Positions 52,323 to 64,000 are shown, counted from the first letter of the stretch. The stretch is DNA of 64,000 bases from Siphonodentalium dalli (GCA_032622095.1 CP136064.1:257407863-257471862), one strand, 5' to 3'. Numbers and translations are program-made. Notes: generated from the letters alone by a model not told the origin.

Positions 52323-52399
52323 GACGGGATTCGAACTCACGTCGCAATAAAACACAAACTGAGGGTTTGACGCTCTCACCATTGGTCTACGGACTGCGC
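52323..52399 (-). ncRNA. tRNA-like segment, copy 4
   Basis: Box B is unchanged. Box A reads TAGACCAATGG and the acceptor side has one further change. Confidence 0.42.
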
Positions 52400-53281
52400 T
52401 GTTAATTTATAAGAAAATATATTAGTATTAAATATATAGGCATATAACTGTGTATATTTAAACTGTATATCCAAACTGATTGAAATGCGTGACTATATAT
52501 ATATACCCCTTTCCGCTATACGGGGAACAGGAAAATGCACCTATTCTTCCCACCAAATCCAAAAGGGCTAATTAAAGAGCAAGGTAATGTAGCAGGTACA
52601 TTTGGATATTCTATTCACGCCCCCCCCCCCCCCAAATCTTGACAGCTATACTTCAAATTCAAACATCGAGATAATTTTTTTTGACGAGTACATCTGATAG
52701 CTAGTGTTCACGCGCATCTAGAGCGCAATTTTCTAATTTTCAGATGGAACGGTTTACTCGTGACAACGCTATATATCATAAATATGTATACTTCTGTAGT
52801 CTATCACTAGCCGATTTTTAGCCCCAAATCCAAACGGGCCGATGTAGGAGCGAGTTTAATGCGGTGGTACATAAGCCGGTATACTGTAGGTATGACTCTA
52901 AAATTTGACCTCTCTAATATAAACGCAACCTGCTCAAGGGAGTGTTTGTGTCGGGTGGGTTCAGATTTGGAAAATTCCACCGAAGATCAAATGGGCAAAA
53001 TTACTCCGAAAATCATATATTGAGATAAAAACTTTTCGATGAGTGGATGTGATAAGTAGTATATATACGCAAGATTAGTACACTTTTTAATAATTTATAT
53101 TGAACGGTTTAACCCTGGTAGCGTATAACGTTGTGACGGGTGATATATATTACTCAAATTCAAACCCTCTCTTCATGACGCAAATTCAAACGGACTTAGC
53201 AAGAAGCAAGGCAAATGCATGAATATGCTCACCGATATACTATATAGGTATGTCCGCTCTACTGTAAAAGTAACCTATTGT

Positions 53282-53536
53282 CACGATTTGACCTGTCCAA
53301 AACATTCCCCGGACAAAAGTTTTCCTAGGTATAAAATTTCGTCGAAATCCGATCGTTTTACTCGATTTGACCTTGAACTTACCATTTCGAATGTCAATGT
53401 CAGGTCGGGGTCACGACTTGACCCGCCCAAAAGACTCCCCGGACAAAAGTACCCCTAGGTATCAAATTTCGTGGAAATCCGCATGTTTTACCCGATTTGA
53501 CCTTCGATTGACCATTTTGAAGGTCAGGTCGGGACG
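53282..53536 (+). repeat. 130-bp tandem duplication near the 3' end of A
   Basis: Counterpart of 26038-26297, with copies beginning at 53282 and 53412. The second copy is a few bases shorter. Confidence 0.8.
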
Positions 53537-53558
53537 GGATGGGATGGGATGGAATACC

Positions 53559-53597
53559 ATGGAAGTATATCTGATTCCATGGAATCTGACCTCTAGT
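53559..53597 (+). other. 3' terminus of element A (palindrome + CTAG|T)
   Basis: ATGGAAGTAT, palindrome GATTCCATGGAATC (53573-53586), TGACCT and CTAGT (53593-53597). The right flank is an ATT tract with one CTT interruption, then the A'' core. This is the right end of the element whose left end lies outside the window. Confidence 0.78.
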
Positions 53598-55130
53598 TAT
53601 TATTATTATTCTTATTATTATACTTGACACTTTTGTAATCACTATTACTCGAAAAATACAAGAAGTAGGACACTAAAACTTGGTAAGTAGGTTGGGGTAC
53701 ATGAGTTCTATGCCTATGGCCCATAACGATTTTGTCCGCGCTTTCACCGAGGAGTTATCTCCCTTTATTTGAAAAAATGTCAGTTTATTATCTCGGAAAT
53801 TATAAGAAGCAGAGCATCGAAAATTAGACCGTATGCACATCTCGATATGCACTACTGCCCACGGGCATAAAAACTTGTGTCCGCGCTTTCCCTGAAGAGT
53901 TACCGCCCATAGTTGGCAAACCTCTATTTTATTGTACTCTGTTGTCCTCCCGTATCATTCCAGATAACTGTATTTGGTTTTTGTAGTCGTGTTGACCGTT
54001 GTCAGCTTAGTCCGAAGAAGAAAATTTGACAGGGTTGGCGATATATTTTTACACTGGGGTGGGGGCAAAATTTTCGCAATTTTTTTTTTGTATTGACATT
54101 CATCTATTTAAGTATGTAGATTCCATGAACGAAAACAAACCCATACCGGAAAGGATTTTTGTAATCCGAGAAGAAATGCAAGAGTTACGGGCCCTCAAAG
54201 TTTGCAATTTGGTCCCATGTGCTTGTGCTCACATCTCCTCCGAAGATATCGAACTTAGGATGTCATCTGATATCCCAGTGCGTGCGGTCCGAAGAGAGCA
54301 CGCGATGTGCCAAATTTTGCCAGTGTCGGTTAAGTGTTGTGGATCAGGGGAGGGGCGGTCCGGGGGTACCAATTTTTTATTCTTCTCCGAATCAGATGAA
54401 ACTTGGAATGTAACATCTACACCGCCAACCGATCTAGAAACTGAAACAATTTCGAAAATCCATTGAAAAATGACGGAGTTGCGGTCCTTCAAACAATGCA
54501 AATTTGGGCCCATGTGCCTGTGACCTCATCTCCTCCGAAGATCACAAACTTAGGATGTCATCTGATATCGCAGTGCGCGCGGTCTGAAGAGAGCACTCGA
54601 TGTGCCAAATTTCGCAAGTGTCGGTTCAGTGTTGTGGGTCAGGGGAGGGGTGGTCCGAGGTACTAAAATTTAGTTCGTCTCCGAATCATATGAAACTTGG
54701 TATATAACATCTACCTTATACGTTGATCATAAAACTGAAAACAGATCGTAAATCCGTTAAAAAATGGCGGAGATGTGGGCCCTCAAACTTTGAATGTGGG
54801 CCCGTATTCTTTCTAATAAACAAAATGTTATTCGTCTCTGAATGAGACAAAATTTATAACAAATAATCAATGTAACTAGCTGATCACAATACTCAAAACA
54901 ATTTTAAAATCCATTGGAAAATAACGGAGTTACGGGCTCTCAAAATTCGCATTTTGGGCCGGGTTTGACTATTTCCCAATCCCGTCACCCAATTTCGAGG
55001 CAGGGGTGGGGTCACTTCCAAAGACTTGAGATCAACCCACACATGTTAAGGGAAAGATATAATCATCCTACTTCATATTTTCCGTCCCTTAACTGCGATT
55101 TATTGAGCTCATGATTTGGCCTATTATTAT
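53597..55130 (+). repeat. Core of a diverged A'' unit (host of element A)
   Basis: It starts TACTTGACAC at 53621 and follows the A core module by module, with many substitutions, most heavily in the first ~150 bp. It shares several states with A' (for example 'acaatttcgaaaatcc', 'taactagctgatc'). Its divergence from the A array fits an older host unit. Small reading frames of up to 146 codons are shifted relative to those in A units, so coding constraint is unlikely. Confidence 0.8.
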
Positions 55131-55349
55131 ACTTCCATGGTGTAACCAAGGAAGTATATTGTTTTTCTACTGAGGTCGTTTTACGTTTATTTCGAAATAA
55201 TCAGAAACTGATTGCAGTAGGAACGCGAAATCTCTAGCGAATGTAGGCATCGAAGGTTTACTACATATAATGGTATCCGGATTTCCGCCCAATGTTTCTT
55301 GGCGGAGTTATGGCCCTTTTGCGATTATTTTTCATTGTTATTATTATTA
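55131..55349 (+). repeat. Lead segment H'' of a further A'' unit
   Basis: It begins with the same hairpin as H but is clearly diverged (tactgaggtcg, atttccgcccaatg). Its ATT tract is interrupted by element C. Confidence 0.78.
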
Positions 55350-58300
55350 TTATACTTCCATATTTTAATATGGGAGTATATTGTATTTCTGTTGAGGCGT
55401 TTTACCGTTTAATTGGACATACCGAGAAAAATAATGGCACTAGGAACGCGAAATTTCTTAGAAAAGTAGGCAACTAAGAGGTACTTAAAATGTACGCCTC
55501 AGAATTTCGTTACACCTTTTCTTTGCAGAGTTATCGCCCTTTTACGTTTCTCCATTTTTCTCTATTATTATTATTCTTATTATTTTTCTTACATAGTTTG
55601 GTACGACTAATCTCAGGAACCGCTAAATGTAGAATGCTGAAATTTTCTGTGTCTGTACAACTCCCACGGGAATCGGCAGTTGAGGCATTGCGAGTTTTGT
55701 CCGTGCCCGATTTATAGAGTTATGGCCCTTAAACCGGCCTCTCACATTTATCGACAATTGTAGAGTATATCTGGAACGCATTGAGGCAGCGGAACAGGAC
55801 AAATGTTATGATGTAGAGCAACTTAAACGTGGTTCAGTTCCACAAAATGGACGTTGTCCGATTATTACCCGGGGAGTGGGGGACGGGTGTTCAAAGTCTT
55901 AAACATGAAGTCTCTTCGATTGCGACCAAACTTACATGTCATAGTCTACATTTTACACCGATAACGATGCCGTGAATATTTTGTAAATCGGTCGAAAATT
56001 GACAGAGATACCGACCCCTGAATGTCCAAAAATGACGCAAAATTCCTTGTGCCCACAACTCCTCCCAGACCGATGCTCGGACTAAGGTTGTTGTTATCGA
56101 TTAACGATCGGTATGCACGAATGAGCAGGCACGCGAAATTTGGGCATCATCGGGCGAAGATTGGCTAGATGCATGCAGATTGAAGTGCTGAAATTTGAAA
56201 CTTATACAAGTTTAGAACCCGTTAACGCAGGTAAACGGGGTTGGTGTCATTCGACGGGGATTATCGAGGCGAATACAATGATGTCAGATTGAAAATAATA
56301 TTTCGGCGAATAGCTGAGATATGGTCATTTTTTCGAAGTTATGTGTGGATATTCACACGAAAATAGGCATATCGTGTAGATCTCACGAAGGCGAACTCAA
56401 TGACACCGGTCGCAACACTCTAGCTTAAAAACCCACCGAGATAGAGAGGTTTTATCACCAAGTCACCTATTGTCGCGGTAATGGTATTTTTGCATAGAAA
56501 CGGGTCCATTGAACTCAGAAATGCCAATATTACTTATGCTGACCGTCACAAACAATTTCAGCAGGTATATTATTATACTTCCATATTTTAATATGGGAGT
56601 ATATTGTATTTCTGTTGAGGCGTTTTACCGTTTAATTGGACATACCGAGAAAAATAATGGCACTAGGAACGCGAAATTTCTTAGAAAAGTAGGCAACTAA
56701 GAGGTACTTAAAATGTACGCCTCAGAATTTCGTTACACCTTTTCTTTGCAGAGTTATCGCCCTTTTACGTTTCTCCATTTTTCTCTATTATTATTATTCT
56801 TATTATTTTTCTTACATAGTTTGGTACGACTAATCTCAGGAACCGCTAAATGTAGAATGCTGAAATTTTCTGTGTCTGTACAACTCCCACGGGAATCGGC
56901 AGTTGAGGCATTGCGAGTTTTGTCCGTGCCCGATTTATAGAGTTATGGCCCTTAAACCGGCCTCTCACATTTATCGACAATTGTAGAGTATATCTGGAAC
57001 GCATTGAGGCAGCGGAACAGGACAAATGTTATGATGTAGAGCAACTTAAACGTGGTTCAGTTCCACAAAATGGACGTTGTCCGATTATTACCCGGGGAGT
57101 GGGGGACGGGTGTTCAAAGTCTTAAACATGAAGTCTCTTCGATTGCGACCAAACTTACATGTCATAGTCTACATTTTACACCGATAACGATGCCGTGAAT
57201 ATTTTGTAAATCGGTCGAAAATTGACAGAGATACCGACCCCTGAATGTCCAAAAATGACGCAAAATTCCTTGTGCCCACAACTCCTCCCAGACCGATGCT
57301 CGGACTAAGGTTGTTGTTATCGATTAACGATCGGTATGCACGAATGAGCAGGCACGCGAAATTTGGGCATCATCGGGCGAAGATTGGCTAGATGCATGCA
57401 GATTGAAGTGCTGAAATTTGAAACTTATACAAGTTTAGAACCCGTTAACGCAGGTAAACGGGGTTGGTGTCATTCGACGGGGATTATCGAGGCGAATACA
57501 ATGATGTCAGATTGAAAATAATATTTCGGCGAATAGCTGAGATATGGTCATTTTTTCGAAGTTATGTGTGGATATTCACACGAAAATAGGCATATCGTGT
57601 AGATCTCACGAAGGCGAACTCAATGACACCGGTCGCAACACTCTAGCTTAAAAACCCACCGAGATAGAGAGGTTTTATCACCAAGTCACCTATTGTCGCG
57701 GTAATGGTATTTTTGCATAGAAACGGGTCCATTGAACTCAGAAATGCCAATATTACTTATGCTGACCGTCACAAACAATTTCAGCAGGTATATTATTATA
57801 CTTCCATATTTTAATATGGGAGTATATTGTATTTCTGTTGAGGCGTTTTACCGTTTAATTGGACATACCGAGAAAAATAATGGCACTAGGAACGCGAAAT
57901 TTCTTAGAAAAGTAGGCAACTAAGAGGTACTTAAAATGTACGCCTCAGAATTTCGTTACACCTTTTCTTTGCAGAGTTATCGCCCTTTTACGTTTCTCCA
58001 TTTTTCTCTATTATTATTATTCTTATTATTTTTCTTACATAGTTTGGTACGACTAATCTCAGGAACCGCTAAATGTAGAATGCTGAAATTTTCTGTGTCT
58101 GTACAACTCCCACGGGAATCGGCAGTTGAGGCATTGCGAGTTTTGTCCGTGCCCGATTTATAGAGTTATGGCCCTTAAACCGGCCTCTCACATTTATCGA
58201 CAATTGTAGAGTATATCTGGAACGCATTGAGGCAGCGGAACAGGACAAATGTTATGATGTAGAGCAACTTAAACGTGGTTCAGTTCCACAAAATGGACGT

Positions 58301-61300
58301 TGTCCGATTATTACCCGGGGAGTGGGGGACGGGTGTTCAAAGTCTTAAACATGAAGTCTCTTCGATTGCGACCAAACTTACATGTCATAGTCTACATTTT
58401 ACACCGATAACGATGCCGTGAATATTTTGTAAATCGGTCGAAAATTGACAGAGATACCGACCCCTGAATGTCCAAAAATGACGCAAAATTCCTTGTGCCC
58501 ACAACTCCTCCCAGACCGATGCTCGGACTAAGGTTGTTGTTATCGATTAACGATCGGTATGCACGAATGAGCAGGCACGCGAAATTTGGGCATCATCGGG
58601 CGAAGATTGGCTAGATGCATGCAGATTGAAGTGCTGAAATTTGAAACTTATACAAGTTTAGAACCCGTTAACGCAGGTAAACGGGGTTGGTGTCATTCGA
58701 CGGGGATTATCGAGGCGAATACAATGATGTCAGATTGAAAATAATATTTCGGCGAATAGCTGAGATATGGTCATTTTTTCGAAGTTATGTGTGGATATTC
58801 ACACGAAAATAGGCATATCGTGTAGATCTCACGAAGGCGAACTCAATGACACCGGTCGCAACACTCTAGCTTAAAAACCCACCGAGATAGAGAGGTTTTA
58901 TCACCAAGTCACCTATTGTCGCGGTAATGGTATTTTTGCATAGAAACGGGTCCATTGAACTCAGAAATGCCAATATTACTTATGCTGACCGTCACAAACA
59001 ATTTCAGCAGGTATATTATTATACTTCCATATTTTAATATGGGAGTATATTGTATTTCTGTTGAGGCGTTTTACCGTTTAATTGGACATACCGAGAAAAA
59101 TAATGGCACTAGGAACGCGAAATTTCTTAGAAAAGTAGGCAACTAAGAGGTACTTAAAATGTACGCCTCAGAATTTCGTTACACCTTTTCTTTGCAGAGT
59201 TATCGCCCTTTTACGTTTCTCCATTTTTCTCTATTATTATTATTCTTATTATTTTTCTTACATAGTTTGGTACGACTAATCTCAGGAACCGCTAAATGTA
59301 GAATGCTGAAATTTTCTGTGTCTGTACAACTCCCACGGGAATCGGCAGTTGAGGCATTGCGAGTTTTGTCCGTGCCCGATTTATAGAGTTATGGCCCTTA
59401 AACCGGCCTCTCACATTTATCGACAATTGTAGAGTATATCTGGAACGCATTGAGGCAGCGGAACAGGACAAATGTTATGATGTAGAGCAACTTAAACGTG
59501 GTTCAGTTCCACAAAATGGACGTTGTCCGATTATTACCCGGGGAGTGGGGGACGGGTGTTCAAAGTCTTAAACATGAAGTCTCTTCGATTGCGACCAAAC
59601 TTACATGTCATAGTCTACATTTTACACCGATAACGATGCCGTGAATATTTTGTAAATCGGTCGAAAATTGACAGAGATACCGACCCCTGAATGTCCAAAA
59701 ATGACGCAAAATTCCTTGTGCCCACAACTCCTCCCAGACCGATGCTCGGACTAAGGTTGTTGTTATCGATTAACGATCGGTATGCACGAATGAGCAGGCA
59801 CGCGAAATTTGGGCATCATCGGGCGAAGATTGGCTAGATGCATGCAGATTGAAGTGCTGAAATTTGAAACTTATACAAGTTTAGAACCCGTTAACGCAGG
59901 TAAACGGGGTTGGTGTCATTCGACGGGGATTATCGAGGCGAATACAATGATGTCAGATTGAAAATAATATTTCGGCGAATAGCTGAGATATGGTCATTTT
60001 TTCGAAGTTATGTGTGGATATTCACACGAAAATAGGCATATCGTGTAGATCTCACGAAGGCGAACTCAATGACACCGGTCGCAACACTCTAGCTTAAAAA
60101 CCCACCGAGATAGAGAGGTTTTATCACCAAGTCACCTATTGTCGCGGTAATGGTATTTTTGCATAGAAACGGGTCCATTGAACTCAGAAATGCCAATATT
60201 ACTTATGCTGACCGTCACAAACAATTTCAGCAGGTATATTATTATACTTCCATATTTTAATATGGGAGTATATTGTATTTCTGTTGAGGCGTTTTACCGT
60301 TTAATTGGACATACCGAGAAAAATAATGGCACTAGGAACGCGAAATTTCTTAGAAAAGTAGGCAACTAAGAGGTACTTAAAATGTACGCCTCAGAATTTC
60401 GTTACACCTTTTCTTTGCAGAGTTATCGCCCTTTTACGTTTCTCCATTTTTCTCTATTATTATTATTCTTATTATTTTTCTTACATAGTTTGGTACGACT
60501 AATCTCAGGAACCGCTAAATGTAGAATGCTGAAATTTTCTGTGTCTGTACAACTCCCACGGGAATCGGCAGTTGAGGCATTGCGAGTTTTGTCCGTGCCC
60601 GATTTATAGAGTTATGGCCCTTAAACCGGCCTCTCACATTTATCGACAATTGTAGAGTATATCTGGAACGCATTGAGGCAGCGGAACAGGACAAATGTTA
60701 TGATGTAGAGCAACTTAAACGTGGTTCAGTTCCACAAAATGGACGTTGTCCGATTATTACCCGGGGAGTGGGGGACGGGTGTTCAAAGTCTTAAACATGA
60801 AGTCTCTTCGATTGCGACCAAACTTACATGTCATAGTCTACATTTTACACCGATAACGATGCCGTGAATATTTTGTAAATCGGTCGAAAATTGACAGAGA
60901 TACCGACCCCTGAATGTCCAAAAATGACGCAAAATTCCTTGTGCCCACAACTCCTCCCAGACCGATGCTCGGACTAAGGTTGTTGTTATCGATTAACGAT
61001 CGGTATGCACGAATGAGCAGGCACGCGAAATTTGGGCATCATCGGGCGAAGATTGGCTAGATGCATGCAGATTGAAGTGCTGAAATTTGAAACTTATACA
61101 AGTTTAGAACCCGTTAACGCAGGTAAACGGGGTTGGTGTCATTCGACGGGGATTATCGAGGCGAATACAATGATGTCAGATTGAAAATAATATTTCGGCG
61201 AATAGCTGAGATATGGTCATTTTTTCGAAGTTATGTGTGGATATTCACACGAAAATAGGCATATCGTGTAGATCTCACGAAGGCGAACTCAATGACACCG

Positions 61301-64000
61301 GTCGCAACACTCTAGCTTAAAAACCCACCGAGATAGAGAGGTTTTATCACCAAGTCACCTATTGTCGCGGTAATGGTATTTTTGCATAGAAACGGGTCCA
61401 TTGAACTCAGAAATGCCAATATTACTTATGCTGACCGTCACAAACAATTTCAGCAGGTATATTATTATACTTCCATATTTTAATATGGGAGTATATTGTA
61501 TTTCTGTTGAGGCGTTTTACCGTTTAATTGGACATACCGAGAAAAATAATGGCACTAGGAACGCGAAATTTCTTAGAAAAGTAGGCAACTAAGAGGTACT
61601 TAAAATGTACGCCTCAGAATTTCGTTACACCTTTTCTTTGCAGAGTTATCGCCCTTTTACGTTTCTCCATTTTTCTCTATTATTATTATTCTTATTATTT
61701 TTCTTACATAGTTTGGTACGACTAATCTCAGGAACCGCTAAATGTAGAATGCTGAAATTTTCTGTGTCTGTACAACTCCCACGGGAATCGGCAGTTGAGG
61801 CATTGCGAGTTTTGTCCGTGCCCGATTTATAGAGTTATGGCCCTTAAACCGGCCTCTCACATTTATCGACAATTGTAGAGTATATCTGGAACGCATTGAG
61901 GCAGCGGAACAGGACAAATGTTATGATGTAGAGCAACTTAAACGTGGTTCAGTTCCACAAAATGGACGTTGTCCGATTATTACCCGGGGAGTGGGGGACG
62001 GGTGTTCAAAGTCTTAAACATGAAGTCTCTTCGATTGCGACCAAACTTACATGTCATAGTCTACATTTTACACCGATAACGATGCCGTGAATATTTTGTA
62101 AATCGGTCGAAAATTGACAGAGATACCGACCCCTGAATGTCCAAAAATGACGCAAAATTCCTTGTGCCCACAACTCCTCCCAGACCGATGCTCGGACTAA
62201 GGTTGTTGTTATCGATTAACGATCGGTATGCACGAATGAGCAGGCACGCGAAATTTGGGCATCATCGGGCGAAGATTGGCTAGATGCATGCAGATTGAAG
62301 TGCTGAAATTTGAAACTTATACAAGTTTAGAACCCGTTAACGCAGGTAAACGGGGTTGGTGTCATTCGACGGGGATTATCGAGGCGAATACAATGATGTC
62401 AGATTGAAAATAATATTTCGGCGAATAGCTGAGATATGGTCATTTTTTCGAAGTTATGTGTGGATATTCACACGAAAATAGGCATATCGTGTAGATCTCA
62501 CGAAGGCGAACTCAATGACACCGGTCGCAACACTCTAGCTTAAAAACCCACCGAGATAGAGAGGTTTTATCACCAAGTCACCTATTGTCGCGGTAATGGT
62601 ATTTTTGCATAGAAACGGGTCCATTGAACTCAGAAATGCCAATATTACTTATGCTGACCGTCACAAACAATTTCAGCAGGTATATTATTATACTTCCATA
62701 TTTTAATATGGGAGTATATTGTATTTCTGTTGAGGCGTTTTACCGTTTAATTGGACATACCGAGAAAAATAATGGCACTAGGAACGCGAAATTTCTTAGA
62801 AAAGTAGGCAACTAAGAGGTACTTAAAATGTACGCCTCAGAATTTCGTTACACCTTTTCTTTGCAGAGTTATCGCCCTTTTACGTTTCTCCATTTTTCTC
62901 TATTATTATTATTCTTATTATTTTTCTTACATAGTTTGGTACGACTAATCTCAGGAACCGCTAAATGTAGAATGCTGAAATTTTCTGTGTCTGTACAACT
63001 CCCACGGGAATCGGCAGTTGAGGCATTGCGAGTTTTGTCCGTGCCCGATTTATAGAGTTATGGCCCTTAAACCGGCCTCTCACATTTATCGACAATTGTA
63101 GAGTATATCTGGAACGCATTGAGGCAGCGGAACAGGACAAATGTTATGATGTAGAGCAACTTAAACGTGGTTCAGTTCCACAAAATGGACGTTGTCCGAT
63201 TATTACCCGGGGAGTGGGGGACGGGTGTTCAAAGTCTTAAACATGAAGTCTCTTCGATTGCGACCAAACTTACATGTCATAGTCTACATTTTACACCGAT
63301 AACGATGCCGTGAATATTTTGTAAATCGGTCGAAAATTGACAGAGATACCGACCCCTGAATGTCCAAAAATGACGCAAAATTCCTTGTGCCCACAACTCC
63401 TCCCAGACCGATGCTCGGACTAAGGTTGTTGTTATCGATTAACGATCGGTATGCACGAATGAGCAGGCACGCGAAATTTGGGCATCATCGGGCGAAGATT
63501 GGCTAGATGCATGCAGATTGAAGTGCTGAAATTTGAAACTTATACAAGTTTAGAACCCGTTAACGCAGGTAAACGGGGTTGGTGTCATTCGACGGGGATT
63601 ATCGAGGCGAATACAATGATGTCAGATTGAAAATAATATTTCGGCGAATAGCTGAGATATGGTCATTTTTTCGAAGTTATGTGTGGATATTCACACGAAA
63701 ATAGGCATATCGTGTAGATCTCACGAAGGCGAACTCAATGACACCGGTCGCAACACTCTAGCTTAAAAACCCACCGAGATAGAGAGGTTTTATCACCAAG
63801 TCACCTATTGTCGCGGTAATGGTATTTTTGCATAGAAACGGGTCCATTGAACTCAGAAATGCCAATATTACTTATGCTGACCGTCACAAACAATTTCAGC
63901 AGGTATATTATTATACTTCCATATTTTAATATGGGAGTATATTGTATTTCTGTTGAGGCGTTTTACCGTTTAATTGGACATACCGAGAAAAATAATGGCA
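55350..64000 (+). mobile_element. Element C: Helitron-like element with 1,223-bp array (3' end outside the window)
   Basis: The 5' end TTAT-ACTTCC with hairpin ACTTCCATAT / ATATGGGAGT (loop TTTA, one G-T wobble) follows H'' and its ATT tract, which matches the insertion position of the other elements. Only array sequence is visible. No 3' terminus lies in the window, so its identity as a mobile element rests on the shared 5' end and position. Confidence 0.6.
55354..64000 (+). repeat. Family C tandem array, 1,223-bp unit
   Basis: Seven complete units start at 55354, 56577, 57800, 59023, 60246, 61469 and 62692, and an eighth begins at 63915. Spacing is exactly 1,223 bp and I saw no differences between units. 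The unit has the hairpin, a lead segment homologous to H ('gtttaattggacatac', 'gaacgcgaaatttctta', 'gagttatcgccctttta'), an (ATT)n tract with CTT interruption, 'actaatctcaggaaccgc' and one G-rich block ('ggggagtgggggacggg'). The repeated 63- and 75-codon frames have no recognisable product. Confidence 0.93.

Larger units (their letters stand above)
51961..52483 (+). repeat. Tandem duplication in the A tail (partial + full 271-bp unit)
   Basis: The second copy begins 'atcgaatataaaaagcatc' at 52214. The first lacks its initial ~20 bases because of the adjoining extra segment. Each carries a minus-strand tRNA-like segment. Confidence 0.82.
50643..53560 (+). other. Tail of element A
   Basis: It is colinear with the A' tail (23712-26320) with scattered substitutions. 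It carries an extra stretch at about 51602-51960 that is missing from the A' copy, two tRNA-like segments, a 14-C run (52620-52633), the 130-bp duplication (copies at 53282 and 53412) and GGGAT repeats. No convincing gene is present. A 77-codon minus-strand frame (51497-51730) with a hydrophobic C-terminal stretch lies mostly in the extra segment and cannot be supported as a gene from one copy. Confidence 0.75.

Noticed and set aside
64-63055. Many repeated reading frames of 60-146 codons on both strands
   Set aside because: They recur only because the DNA repeats, overlap on opposite strands, change frame or length between sister units, and contain no recognisable domain.
1-64000. TIR DNA transposons as the explanation for the ATACTTCCAT / ATGGAAGTAT pair
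   Set aside because: The pair is not strictly terminal: hairpin and CTAG lie beyond it at the 3' end, no target duplication fits the tract arithmetic, and host flanks are A^T.
1-64000. CRISPR array
   Set aside because: Repeats are 1.2-1.7 kb with no short repeat/spacer alternation, and the sequence is eukaryotic in style.

Overview
This window is eukaryotic, non-coding and almost entirely repetitive DNA. Every stretch I could assign belongs to a family of non-autonomous, Helitron-like (rolling-circle) elements that carry kilobase tandem arrays and are nested inside one another. I see no credible protein-coding gene, rRNA gene or intact tRNA gene. The repeat style (ATT microsatellites, modules around 'gagttatggccctt', TGACCTTGACCTTTGG boxes) suggests a marine invertebrate, perhaps a mollusc. 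That is inference from general style, not a proven assignment.

Five provisional families are used below: A, A', A'', B, C (array-bearing) and D (short). All array-bearing families share one grammar. A unit opens with TTATACTTCC and a hairpin (ACTTCC...GGAAGT), then GTATATTGT, then a lead segment (called H in family A), then an (ATT)n tract, then a core built from degenerate modules. Elements end with ATGGAAGTAT, a short hairpin, a 6-11 nt spacer and CTAG|T, like the Helitron 3' end (hairpin + CTRR, target A^T).

Layout: 1-1736, end of one family-A unit and start of the next. 1737-26358, element A', inserted in the (ATT)n tract of that A unit. Inside A', at 1960-21368, lies element B: a 1,249-bp tandem array to 17663, then a 3.7-kb unique tail containing two MITE-like insertions. 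21369-26358, the rest of A': one full unit, one truncated unit and a tail with two tRNA-like segments. 26359-50642, the A array resumes (1,747-bp units), interrupted at 31807-33854 by element D. 50643-53596, tail of element A, a sister of the A' tail. 53597-55349, a diverged A'' unit. 55350 to the window end, element C with a 1,223-bp array that runs out of the window.

Every insertion visible here (A' into A, B into A', D into A, A into A'', C into A'') sits in the same place and orientation: the internal (ATT)n tract between lead segment and core of a family-A unit. Removing B, A' and D (19,409, 24,622 and 2,048 bp) restores the host unit spacing to the base. The result is a four-deep nest, A'' containing A containing A' containing B. 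Two processes work together: insertion of elements into their relatives' own microsatellite, and expansion and homogenisation of tandem units inside each element.
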